Below are positions 1 to 8,161 of a stretch of DNA of 64,000 nucleotides, in pieces (the stretch's first letter is position 1; the number at the start of each line of letters is the position of its first letter). The notes beneath the pieces are model-generated. The model was given only the letters and a program-made list of their open reading frames with translations, had not been told where the DNA came from and did no database searches. The DNA lies in contig DJHS01000020.1 of the NCBI GenBank assembly GCA_002433235.1, forward strand, positions 1-64,000, in the 5' to 3' direction. The position numbers were made by a program, and so were the translations under genes. Origin of the DNA: UBA6614 sp002433235 (lineage in GTDB: Bacteria > Verrucomicrobiota > Verrucomicrobiia > Limisphaerales > UBA1100).

Positions 1-1899
1 CATCCGCACACCGAGGCGCTGAGCATTACCGGCGGTTACGTGTACCACGGCCAACGGCACCCGCTGCTCGCCGGCAAGTATGTGTACGGCGATTATGTCA
101 CCGGCAAAATTTGGGGACTCGGTTACGACCGGCAAATCATCTGGCATCAGGAGCTGATGGACACGGCTTTGCGGATCATTTGTTTTGGCGTCGATGGCGA
201 CGGGGAACTTTATGTGGTGGATTACGACGGCGGCATTTACCGGCTGGAATCCAATGAAGCCGGCGGACGGCAGGCGAAGTTTCCGCAACGCCTCAGCGAA
301 ACCGGCCTCTTCGCCAACACCCAATCGCTCAAGCCCAATCCCGGCGTGCTGCCGTACCAAATCAACGCCCACGGCTGGGCCGATGGCACCACCAGCACTC
401 GTGTGATGGCCGTGCCGGGCCGGGAGCAGATCGATCTCTTCGAGCGTAACGATCCCTACCGCGGTTACCTCAAGAACCATTTCCGGTTTCCTGACGGCAG
501 CGTGATTGCCAAGACGGTGTCGCTCAAAATCAAAGGCAAACCTCAACGCCTTGAAACCCAGGTGCTCCATCGACACAACGACGAGTGGCACGCGTACAAT
601 TACATTTGGAATGACGCCCAGACCGATGCCCGGCTCGCGCCCAACGAAGGCCGCAACCGCGTGTTCAATCTCGGGCACCGCAAACTTACCTGGCGCCACG
701 CCAGCCGCGCCGAGTGCATGCAGTGCCACAACAACCGCAGCGCCAACCTGCTCGCCTTCAACCCACCGCAACTCGACGGCGACGAACAGCTTGAAACTCT
801 GGTCAAAGACGGCTGGTTCAAAAAGCCGTTGCCCAAGCACCCGCCCATTGCCGATCCGTACAACCCGAAGGCCGATCTCGATCAGCGCGCGCGCACTTAC
901 CTGCAGCTCAACTGCACCCATTGCCACCGGCGCGGCGGCGGCGGCACGGCGGTGTTTGAAACGCGCCTTGAATTGTCGTTGGACAAGACGCAGTTGGTTA
1001 ATCACCCGCCCACTCAGGGCACACTGGGCATCAAGGACGCCATGGTCATCCGCAGCGGCGATCCGCACCGCTCCACGCTGTACCATCGCATGGCGCGCCT
1101 TGGCCCCGGCCGCATGCCGCGCATCGGCTCCAACGCGGTCGACACCCGCGCCCTCCAGCTCATGCGCGACTGGATCAGCGCCATGCCCGCCAGCGGCCTC
1201 GAGCCCGTCGCCTCCGCGCAGGCCGATACGTTAAAAGCCTTTCAAACCGGCAAGATCAGCGCCCTCAATACGCTCCTGGCCAAGCCGGAGAATGCCGCAT
1301 TGCTCGCCGATGCACTGGAAGGGGAGGACCCCGAACAACTCAACATTCGCGCCGCTCGCACAGAGGCCGCCCAGATTCGTGATCCGAACATCAGCGATCT
1401 TTTCCTTCGTTATCAAACACATCTTATGATGTCTGATAAGATTGGGTTCACGCCCAATCCCTCGAAGATTTTGGTGGTGCAAGGTGATGCAGGGCGCGGT
1501 CGGCAACTGTTTTGGCGTGCGGATCTTTTGTGTCTCAACTGTCATCGGGCTGAGGGGAAAGGTCGCGACTTTGGGCCGGATCTAACGGGCCTTGGCCGGC
1601 GGCACAATCGCGGGCAAATCTTGGACCAGATTTTGCGCCCCTCGAAACACATTCATCCGGAGTACGTATTGCAACTTGTGGAATTGAAAAAGGGGGAGCC
1701 CGTCTCCGGCTTCGTTCGTCACCGGGATAAGGAGGGAATTTTCTTGCGCGATGCCGCCTTGAAGGAACATCAAATTCCTTTCACCAATATCAAGAGCATT
1801 CGGCCCAGTAAATTGTCCGCCATGCCGGTGGGCATTATTCAAAACCTGACGGCACAGGAAGCGGCGGATTTGGTGGAATATCTGCGATCGTTGCGGTGA
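1..1899 (+). CDS. Sugar-dehydrogenase/multiheme cytochrome c protein, 5' partial
   Basis: The reading frame is already open at base 1, so the gene begins upstream of the window. The first residues (GGYVYHG, then GKYVYGDYVTGKIWGL) are the last blade of a glucose/sorbosone dehydrogenase-type beta-propeller. A middle region follows (FPDGSVIAKT, WHAYNYIWND) that resembles SO2930-type diheme proteins, with heme motifs CMQCH and CTHCH. The C-terminal part carries CLNCH followed by GRDFGPDLTGLG, the hallmark of the planctomycete/verrucomicrobial heme-binding domain (TIGR02603-like). Likely a periplasmic electron-transfer or sugar-oxidation protein; the substrate is unknown. Related proteins lie at 46879-51196. 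The family is recognised by eye only. Confidence 0.85.
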   Translation, partial: HPHTEALSITGGYVYHGQRHPLLAGKYVYGDYVTGKIWGLGYDRQIIWHQELMDTALRIICFGVDGDGELYVVDYDGGIYRLESNEAGGRQAKFPQRLSETGLFANTQSLKPNPGVLPYQINAHGWADGTTSTRVMAVPGREQIDLFERNDPYRGYLKNHFRFPDGSVIAKTVSLKIKGKPQRLETQVLHRHNDEWHAYNYIWNDAQTDARLAPNEGRNRVFNLGHRKLTWRHASRAECMQCHNNRSANLLAFNPPQLDGDEQLETLVKDGWFKKPLPKHPPIADPYNPKADLDQRARTYLQLNCTHCHRRGGGGTAVFETRLELSLDKTQLVNHPPTQGTLGIKDAMVIRSGDPHRSTLYHRMARLGPGRMPRIGSNAVDTRALQLMRDWISAMPASGLEPVASAQADTLKAFQTGKISALNTLLAKPENAALLADALEGEDPEQLNIRAARTEAAQIRDPNISDLFLRYQTHLMMSDKIGFTPNPSKILVVQGDAGRGRQLFWRADLLCLNCHRAEGKGRDFGPDLTGLGRRHNRGQILDQILRPSKHIHPEYVLQLVELKKGEPVSGFVRHRDKEGIFLRDAALKEHQIPFTNIKSIRPSKLSAMPVGIIQNLTAQEAADLVEYLRSLR

Positions 1900-1903
1900 C
1901 CGG

Positions 1904-2413
1904 TTAGAGCTTTTTAACCCATTGCCAGAGGGGCATCAGGTCGTCGTCGCTCAGGGCTGTGGCGCGGGTTTTGTTGCCGTCGATGACCATGGCGCGGGAG
2001 AGGTTTGCCTTGGCGTCGGGAAGGTTTTCCATTTGGCAAAGGTAACAGGCAATGTTGTAGGGGATGATCCATTCCTGGGGAAACTCATCCTTGACGGACG
2101 ACAACACTTCCAGTGCCTGATCCAAGCCGCCTTCCTCAACACGGCGGGTGGCGTAGGCCAAATGGAGCCAGAAGCCCGGCTCTTGGGGAAAATCGGTGGT
2201 CAAGGTCTGCGCCATGTCAATCGCCTTGCCCCACTCCTGACCGGTGATCCAGGCATCCAGCCACGCTGACTGCACGAGTGGGTGCACCTGCAGTTCGGGT
2301 CGGATTTTCTCCAGCTCCGCGTAGGCTTCCCGGGCATTCCGAAGGACGGTCCATCCTTGGGCTGATTCCCAATGATGGACATCCGGCGTGGGCAAGGGCT
2401 CGACAGGGTCCAC
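1904..2413 (-). CDS. Small TPR-like helical repeat protein
   Basis: About 169 residues from a GTG start. The frame stays open to 2602, but that extension overlaps the start of the divergent membrane-protein gene at 2477 and has no typical start context, so the shorter form is preferred. The sequence has helix pairs of tetratricopeptide type (for example WLDAWITGQEWGKAIDMAQTL, EPGFWLHLAYATRRV, IPYNIACYLCQMENLPDAKANLSRAM), with the alternating small and aromatic residues of TPRs. It is convergent with the cytochrome gene, with only 4 bases between stops. Function unknown; probably a protein-interaction scaffold. Confidence 0.65.
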   Translation of the reverse strand: MDPVEPLPTPDVHHWESAQGWTVLRNAREAYAELEKIRPELQVHPLVQSAWLDAWITGQEWGKAIDMAQTLTTDFPQEPGFWLHLAYATRRVEEGGLDQALEVLSSVKDEFPQEWIIPYNIACYLCQMENLPDAKANLSRAMVIDGNKTRATALSDDDLMPLWQWVKKL

Positions 2414-2476
2414 GCGCGGATTATTTCCGTTTTCAATCCAATGCCAACTCCATAAAGTGCGCCGGTGATCGCGCCC

Positions 2477-2743
2477 ATGCTGGCTCAAACGGAGGATGAC
2501 ACCATTTTCCTGATCGCCCTTGGGGTTGTGCTGTTGTTTGCCGTGTATCAACTTATCTTCAGCCCCGACGGGGTTCGCGTGGCTAAAGACGAGCAGCCAC
2601 AAGCCGGGGAGACTGATTTTGAACGGCGCCTACTCCAAAAGCTGGACCATACCAACGACCTGCTCGTCTCTACCCGCAACAGCCTGTTGATCCTCATCAT
2701 CCTGATCGTCATCCTCGCCAGCCTGTATCTCATTTTCCGTTGA
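2477..2743 (+). CDS. Small membrane protein with two transmembrane segments
   Basis: 88 residues from ATG; a GTG 12 bases upstream is also possible. A hydrophobic segment near the N-terminus (FLIALGVVLLFAVYQLIF) and another at the extreme C-terminus (LLILIILIVILASLYLIF) flank a charged middle (FERRLLQKLDHTNDLL) that could form a short helix. No family is recognised. Its stop overlaps the region of the next gene start, so it is probably co-transcribed with the M20 peptidase. Confidence 0.6.
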   Translation: MLAQTEDDTIFLIALGVVLLFAVYQLIFSPDGVRVAKDEQPQAGETDFERRLLQKLDHTNDLLVSTRNSLLILIILIVILASLYLIFR

Positions 2744-2754
2744 ACCAACAACCC

Positions 2755-3900
2755 ATGCCTGTTGCCGCCACCCAGATTGCCCAGCAATTGGTGCGTCTTC
2801 CCAGCGTCAACCCCGCCTACGATGCCGACAGCCCCGGAGAGGCACCCGTGGTTGACTGGCTCGAAAACTGGGGACGCAAACACGACCTCGAGCCCATCCG
2901 CCAACCCTGCCTCGAGAACCGGGACAACATCAGCTTCACCATCCGCAACGGCGGCGGACCGCACCTGCTTTTCAACGGACACACCGACACCGTCAGCATC
3001 GCCGGCATGACCATCGACCCCACCGGCGGCGAAATCCGCGAGGACCGACTCTGGGGCCGCGGCGCCACGGACATGAAGGGGCCCCTTGCCGCGATGCTCG
3101 CCACGCTGTTGCGCCTGCGAGGGCAGGATGATTGGTCGGGCGCTTTAACCGTCGGCTGCGTTGTCGATGAAGAATACAAATATCGAGGAATTATGTTATT
3201 GATCGACGCCAACGACCCGTGGGACTTCGCCGTGGTCGGCGAACCCACCGCTCTAAAGGTCGTGCGCGGCTGCAAGGGCAGCTGCCGGTTCACCATCCAC
3301 ACCGAGGGCCGGGCCGCTCACAGCAGCGAGCCGCGCAACGGCGCCAACGCCATCGTGGGCATGGCCAAGGCGATTCCGGCGATGGCGGAGTTTTTTGACA
3401 CGCGGCTGGGCGAATACACCGCCGAGGGCTTTGAGCCGAGCACCGGAAGCATCGGGCTGATTGACGGCGGCAGCGGCATCAACATCGTGCCCGAACGCTG
3501 CACCATCTCCATCGACATCCGCACCGTGCCGGGGCAGGACTGGCACGCCACGCTGTCGGAACTGGAGGAATTTACCCGCGCCCGCTGCGGCGACCTCGGC
3601 GATGTGCGGCTGGTGTTTGATGAGCCGACGCATTTTAGTCCGAGCTTCGAGACGGCGCCTGACCATCCACTCGTGCAGGCTGCGTGCGCGGTGGTGGGCG
3701 ATGACGAAACGCAGGTGGTGCCCTTCGGCTGCGACGGCAGCAAGATTGCCGCGCGCGACATCCCCACCATTGTACTCGGGCCCGGTGACATCGCGCAGGC
3801 GCACACGAAAGATGAATTTATTTCGCTCGCCGACCTTGAGGCGGGCGAAGCTGCTTATCTCAACCTCGCCAAGAAATTGTTGCCCAAAAATGCTGACTGA
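2755..3900 (+). CDS. M20 family metallopeptidase (ArgE/DapE-like)
   Basis: About 381 residues. Motifs of the M20 zinc peptidase/deacylase family are in order: GHTDTV with the first zinc His, GRGATDMKGP with the bridging Asp, DEE with the catalytic Glu, GEPT, and a C-terminal AQAHTKDE with the last metal His. A lid/dimerisation domain lies between (RAAHSSEPRNGANAI). The ATG at 2755 is preferred to an in-frame TTG at 2740 that overlaps the preceding stop. It could be an acetylornithine deacetylase, succinyl-diaminopimelate desuccinylase or carboxypeptidase; the sequence alone does not decide. It overlaps the following PLP-enzyme gene by 11 bases, which suggests translational coupling. Confidence 0.88.
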   Translation: MPVAATQIAQQLVRLPSVNPAYDADSPGEAPVVDWLENWGRKHDLEPIRQPCLENRDNISFTIRNGGGPHLLFNGHTDTVSIAGMTIDPTGGEIREDRLWGRGATDMKGPLAAMLATLLRLRGQDDWSGALTVGCVVDEEYKYRGIMLLIDANDPWDFAVVGEPTALKVVRGCKGSCRFTIHTEGRAAHSSEPRNGANAIVGMAKAIPAMAEFFDTRLGEYTAEGFEPSTGSIGLIDGGSGINIVPERCTISIDIRTVPGQDWHATLSELEEFTRARCGDLGDVRLVFDEPTHFSPSFETAPDHPLVQAACAVVGDDETQVVPFGCDGSKIAARDIPTIVLGPGDIAQAHTKDEFISLADLEAGEAAYLNLAKKLLPKNAD

Positions 3901-5011
3901 CGAAACCCGCCAACTAGATTTCCCCGCGCTGGCCGAGATGGCCTATCTGAACACTGCCGCCGAAAGCATCCCGCCGGTGAGCGTGCACGAGGCGCTGGCG
4001 CAGTACGCGCGCGACAAAGGCCTAGGCATGCGCGGGCGCGTGCCGCACAACGAGACGATGGAAGCCTGCCGCGAAGTCGCCGCGCGCATGGTGGGCTTGC
4101 AAACCGATGAGGTGTCGTTTTGCTCGTGCAGTTCGGAGGCGTACAACCTGCTCGCAAACGCGCTGCATCTTGGCGCGAATGATGAGGTGGTGATTACCGA
4201 CCTTGACTTCCCCGCCGGTGCCACGCCGTGGCTCAACGCCGCCGAGCCGCCGCAAACCCGCCTGTGGACCGCCCGCGACGGATTGCTCGACGCCAACGAC
4301 CTGCCGGCGCTGCTCAATGACCGCACTCGCCTCGTGCAGGTTTCGCTCGTCAGTTTTTTTAATGGGCATCGTATCGAGTGGACCCCGCTTATCGAGGCGG
4401 TACGCGAGCATGCGCCGCAGGCAATGGTAGCGGTGGATGTCACTCAGGCTCTTGGCCGCGTGGAACTGGATTGCACGGATTTCGACATCCTCATCTCCAG
4501 CACGCACAAATGGACCCTCGGCGTCCATGGCGGTTGCGTGGTCGGGGTGCCGGAAAATGGCCGCGACCTCACCACTCACGCTGGCGGGTGGTTTCATTTG
4601 CAAAACGCCTTTGAAGCCGACCGCTTCGAACGCACCGTGCGGAAACCAGGCGCGGCCAGCTTCTCGGTGGGCATGCCCAACTACGCCGCCATCTACGCGC
4701 TCAATGCCGCCTTGCGTTATCTGGAAAACGTCGGCATCGCCAACATCGCCGCCCATGCCGATCCGCTCGTCGCCCAAATGGAAACCGGCCTGCGTGAGCT
4801 CGGCCAAACGCCGATGGCCGCGCAGCGCGAAGGCAATTTTAGCGGCATTCTCGCCATCCGCCACGAACGCGCCGAAGCCATCCACGCTGCGTTGGAAGCC
4901 GCCGAAATCCACGTAATGAACCACGCCGGCCGCTTGCGCATGGCGGTGCATGGGTATAACACGTTGGAGGATGTGGAGAAATTTTTGGGGGAAGTAAAAG
5001 GGCAAATGTAA
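3890..5011 (+). CDS. Class V aminotransferase / cysteine desulfurase-like PLP enzyme
   Basis: 373 residues starting at the ATG that overlaps the end of the peptidase gene. Fold-type I features are visible: YLNTAAESIPP at the N-terminus, an aspartate in VAVDVTQALG, and the PLP-binding lysine in SSTHKWTLG, the position used by SufS/CsdA and isopenicillin-N epimerase relatives. No catalytic cysteine loop typical of NifS is obvious, so it may be an epimerase- or kynureninase-like member instead of a sulfur donor. The overlap with the M20 gene suggests the two act on related amino compounds (inference). Confidence 0.85.
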   Translation: MLTDETRQLDFPALAEMAYLNTAAESIPPVSVHEALAQYARDKGLGMRGRVPHNETMEACREVAARMVGLQTDEVSFCSCSSEAYNLLANALHLGANDEVVITDLDFPAGATPWLNAAEPPQTRLWTARDGLLDANDLPALLNDRTRLVQVSLVSFFNGHRIEWTPLIEAVREHAPQAMVAVDVTQALGRVELDCTDFDILISSTHKWTLGVHGGCVVGVPENGRDLTTHAGGWFHLQNAFEADRFERTVRKPGAASFSVGMPNYAAIYALNAALRYLENVGIANIAAHADPLVAQMETGLRELGQTPMAAQREGNFSGILAIRHERAEAIHAALEAAEIHVMNHAGRLRMAVHGYNTLEDVEKFLGEVKGQM

Positions 5012-5109
5012 AAAGTAAAAGCCGCAGGTCAAAATTCAAAAGCGGCGCGAGTGCACGGCACTTTTGATGTTTGTGTTGTGCCTTTTACTTTCGACTTTAC
5101 ACTTTTTAC
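4996..5109. repeat. Imperfect AT-rich inverted repeat between convergent genes
   Basis: The end of the PLP gene and the gap after it contain GTAAAAAGTAAAAG. The far side has the roughly complementary CTTTTACTTTCGACTTTAC and ACTTTTTAC. Between them is a small GGCAC/GTGCC stem. The arrangement could fold into a long imperfect hairpin and may serve as a bidirectional terminator, or be a dispersed intergenic repeat. Only one copy is in this window. Confidence 0.35.
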
Positions 5110-6512
5110 CTTCCAAACCGGTTCTTCACTTTGCCATAGGTGCGCGATTCGCCGTTGGCATTGAACTGCTCCCAAGTGTGCAACTCGCCGTCACGATATT
5201 CCGAGCGGTAACTGGGCGTGCCATCTTGATGCCAACCTTGCCACACGCCCGCGCGCTGGTTCATTTGATAAAAGCCGGTCACCTCAACGTGGCCCTCGGG
5301 GTGATAATAGGTGACTTTGCCGTGCTTTTGGCCACGTGTGTATTCCACCTCTTCCCTTAACACGGCATTCTCATCCCAGCGCTGCACAACGCCTTCCCGA
5401 TGGCCATCCACCAGCTTGTACTTGAGCTGTGGCATGCCGTTGGGAAACTCCACGATGACGGTCCGGTTTTCCAGCAGGTGCCGCTCCTTGACCTTTCGTT
5501 CTTCCTCTTCTTTCCATTTACGGCTCCTCGCCTCCTTTTCCCCGAACTTGCGCAAAAGACGCGCCTTGGTTTCACGCTCAATGCGATCCCGTTCCTCGAG
5601 CCAATCCCGTCCTTTTTTTTCTTCGGCCCACCTAAAATATTCCTTGGCCGCTACTCCTTTTGGCCAAGGATCCATTTCTGCGCTTTTGCCATTCCAATTA
5701 TGCCCTCGCATCCAGTCGTCTAACCGGTGAAACCGTTTGTCCTCCAGTTCCGCCACACTCACTCTCCCCGGCCACCGTGCCGGGTCCATCCCATAAATCC
5801 GCTTCATCCAGTCATACAGTTGGGGACGCAAAAACTCGAGTAACAACGAAGTCTCGAGGAACGACTCGGTGGCACAGGTAAAAAATTCCGCTGGATCCGT
5901 TGTGGCATATTTACGGACCGCGTTGCACCCGCTGGACTTTTCCCATGCGTCGCAAATATCCTGATACTCCGACTTCAGGAACGCCTCATATTCCCGCCTC
6001 GCGGCGGAACAATCGAAATGAGGAACGCTTTCAAACGTGCGGTCGCGATAATCGATCATGTGCGCAAACTCATGAAGGGTCACACAGTAATTATCTTCCC
6101 CATCCTCCATGCCCTGGCGCGTGGAGGGCCAGCTTTGTTCGATTTTGCCCGATCGAGAGGCCCAGCCCGCCCATGTGCCGCTGTCGTCTTTCAGTGAAGA
6201 AGGGTGAAACACAAACGTGTGAAAGTGCGCGAGGTCTTTCTTGGAGCGGTTGACCACCATCACGCACGCCAGAAAGGACACGCAGACCTTGGCCATTTCC
6301 TCGTTGGGTTTGGGCCCAGCCCATGGGGCCCATTCCCAGTTCACCTTCTCGATGAACCACGGCACCAATTCCTCCACGCACAAGGTCAGATCCTCCGGCA
6401 TGCGCCGGTAAAGCGCCACGTTTTTTTCCAGCATATCCCGCCACTCCGGCTTGAAGCCAGGCGGGAAGGGGGCCAAATGGGAGACGATTGCCATGGCGAG
6501 GAGCCATGACAC
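5106..6512 (-). CDS. MtfA-type zinc metallopeptidase (M90) with C-terminal MORN-like repeats
   Basis: 468 residues; starts at GTG, with an in-frame ATG at 6494 as the alternative. HEFAH at residues 147-151 is the zinc-binding HExxH. It is followed about 58 residues later by KYATTDPAEFF, the conserved MtfA block that holds the third zinc ligand (Glu209). MtfA in enterobacteria is a cytosolic peptidase of about 265 residues linked to glucose-uptake control. Here a basic coiled-coil-like stretch (about 300-345, rich in E, K and R) leads to at least three MORN-variant repeats (LVDGHREGVVQRWD, YTRGQKHGKVTYYHPEG, MNQRAGVWQGWHQDG, YRDGELHTWEQF). The fusion is unusual. No signal peptide is clear. Confidence 0.82.
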   Translation of the reverse strand: MSWLLAMAIVSHLAPFPPGFKPEWRDMLEKNVALYRRMPEDLTLCVEELVPWFIEKVNWEWAPWAGPKPNEEMAKVCVSFLACVMVVNRSKKDLAHFHTFVFHPSSLKDDSGTWAGWASRSGKIEQSWPSTRQGMEDGEDNYCVTLHEFAHMIDYRDRTFESVPHFDCSAARREYEAFLKSEYQDICDAWEKSSGCNAVRKYATTDPAEFFTCATESFLETSLLLEFLRPQLYDWMKRIYGMDPARWPGRVSVAELEDKRFHRLDDWMRGHNWNGKSAEMDPWPKGVAAKEYFRWAEEKKGRDWLEERDRIERETKARLLRKFGEKEARSRKWKEEEERKVKERHLLENRTVIVEFPNGMPQLKYKLVDGHREGVVQRWDENAVLREEVEYTRGQKHGKVTYYHPEGHVEVTGFYQMNQRAGVWQGWHQDGTPSYRSEYRDGELHTWEQFNANGESRTYGKVKNRFGR

Positions 6513-6551
6513 AATGAAGGGGAATTCAATCCAAGCCCAATCTGGACCCGG

Positions 6552-7325
6552 CTACATGCCCATGATCTGGTAGCCGCAATCGACGTACAGCACTTGGCCG
6601 GTGATGGCCGCCGCGCCATCGCTGGCTAGGAACACGCCGGTGTCGCCCAGTTCCGAAGGCTCGACGTTGCGTTTCAAGGGCGCGTGCTCCGCGTGGTGCT
6701 TGAGCATCCCGGTGAATCCGCCAATGCCGCGCGCGGCCAGGGTGTTCATCGGGCCAGCGCTGATGCAGTTGACGCGGATTTTGCTGGGCCCCAAGTCATA
6801 GGCCAGATAGCGCGTGCTCGCCTCCAAGGCGGCCTTGGCCACGCCCATCACATTGTAATGGGGCACAACCTTCTCGGCGCCATAATAACTCATTCCGACA
6901 ATGCTGCCGCCATCGGTCATCAACGGCGCCGCGCCCCGTGCCAGGGCAACCAGTGAGTAGGCGCTGACATCATGCGCCACCTGAAACGCTTCGCGGCTGG
7001 TGGAGACGAAGTCGCCCTCCAGCGCCGCTTTCGGTGCGAAGGCCACTGAGTGGAGAAGCAGATCCAGCTTGCCATCAAATTTTTCCCCCACCTCGCTGAA
7101 CACACGGTCGATGTGCTCGTCCTGAGTCACGTCGCACTCGGTGATCAGGGTGTTTTCGCCGAACGTCGCGGCCAGTTGCTCCACGTTTTCCTTCAGGCGA
7201 TCTCCCTGGTAGGTGAACGCCAGCTCGGCCCCTGCCTCATGCCAAGCTTGCGCGATGGCCCACGCGATGGATCGCTTGTTGGCGACGCCAAAGACCACGC
7301 CTTTTTTGCCGGATAAAAGTCCCAT
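6552..7325 (-). CDS. fabI: Enoyl-[acyl-carrier-protein] reductase (NADH)
   Basis: 257 residues from the ATG giving MGLLSGKKGVVFG. It catalyses the last reduction of each fatty-acid elongation cycle in the cytosol. The glycine-rich cofactor loop with SIAWAIA is of FabI type, and the catalytic Tyr-x6-Lys is present in YNVMGVAK. The substrate-loop area has AAR.IGGF and the C-terminus ends with GQVLYVDCGYQIMGM, as in FabI proteins. An upstream in-frame start at 7352 would add nine residues with no similarity. Adjacent on the same strand to the MtfA-like gene, 39 bases upstream of its start. Confidence 0.95.
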   Translation of the reverse strand: MGLLSGKKGVVFGVANKRSIAWAIAQAWHEAGAELAFTYQGDRLKENVEQLAATFGENTLITECDVTQDEHIDRVFSEVGEKFDGKLDLLLHSVAFAPKAALEGDFVSTSREAFQVAHDVSAYSLVALARGAAPLMTDGGSIVGMSYYGAEKVVPHYNVMGVAKAALEASTRYLAYDLGPSKIRVNCISAGPMNTLAARGIGGFTGMLKHHAEHAPLKRNVEPSELGDTGVFLASDGAAAITGQVLYVDCGYQIMGM

Positions 7326-7417
7326 GCCGCGGGAGGTATGCGGGAAATTCACTGGCGGCGCAATGCGAAAGGCGGTTTTGCGTGGCCGCGCGGGAAGCGG
7401 TGCGGTAGGTTGCGCCG

Positions 7418-8152
7418 ATGCGATTTATGTGGGCCATGCTGCTGGTGTTTTCGGCCGGGGCCGCGCCGAGTCCGGCGGGGGCTCCGGGCACGGGGGCGTT
7501 GGCGGTGGTGGCGCGGATGTTGGAGGGCCAGCCGGGCTTTACCGCCAAGGCGCAACTGGAACTGGCCGATGTCAACGGCACCGTGGCCGTGCGATCCGAG
7601 GTGGGCTTTGCTTATCGCGAGGGCATGATGCGCTTGGAGATGGATCTGGTCAGGGTCACCAGCGCGCAGTTGAAGCCGGCGACGCTCAAGGCGATGCAGG
7701 CACTGGGCTTGGCGCGGTCGCACTTCACTCTTTTGCCCGCGACCAACACCCTGCGTTTGGCCTATCCGGAGCTGCGTTGGTATTACGACATGCCCGTGCC
7801 CAAGAACGACGCCGCTATTTTCAAGGCCAAACCGAAGCTGGCCGCCAATGCCGACGGAGTGGAGAAGGTGCTGGGGCTCAACTGCGCCCGCAAGCGCGTG
7901 ACATTGACGCCGGCTTCCGGGGCGCCCGTGCAGGCGCGGGTCTGGCAGGCGGCGGCGATGGACTGGTTTCCCGTGCAATTCGAGGTGCCCGAGGGCCACG
8001 GCACATTGCGGCTGCGCCTGATGAACCTGAAGCGCGCCGCGCCGGAGGCCAAGTTGTTTAAACCCCCGCTGGGTTATCGCAAGGCGGATTCCCTGAAAAC
8101 CATTCTGGAACAGGCTCGTAAGCGGATTCCCAAGCCGCCTTCCAAGAAATAA
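7418..8152 (+). CDS. Secreted protein, possibly LolA-like lipid-binding fold
   Basis: 244 residues. An N-terminal signal peptide (MRFMWAMLLVFSAGAAPSPAG) precedes an alternating beta-strand pattern (FTAKAQLELADVNG, VGFAYREGMMRLEMD, TLLPATNTLRLAYPELRWYYDM). The layout recalls the half-barrel of LolA-like and outer-membrane-lipoprotein-sorting proteins, but no diagnostic motif is seen, so the assignment is tentative. A Lys/Pro-rich tail ends the protein. It lies 9 bases upstream of the metallo-beta-lactamase gene. Confidence 0.72.
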   Translation: MRFMWAMLLVFSAGAAPSPAGAPGTGALAVVARMLEGQPGFTAKAQLELADVNGTVAVRSEVGFAYREGMMRLEMDLVRVTSAQLKPATLKAMQALGLARSHFTLLPATNTLRLAYPELRWYYDMPVPKNDAAIFKAKPKLAANADGVEKVLGLNCARKRVTLTPASGAPVQARVWQAAAMDWFPVQFEVPEGHGTLRLRLMNLKRAAPEAKLFKPPLGYRKADSLKTILEQARKRIPKPPSKK

Positions 8153-8161
8153 TAGGCGCGC

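Noticed and set aside
4022..5032. A 336-residue minus-strand frame opposite the PLP-enzyme gene
   Set aside because: Antisense to a clear aminotransferase; no motif.
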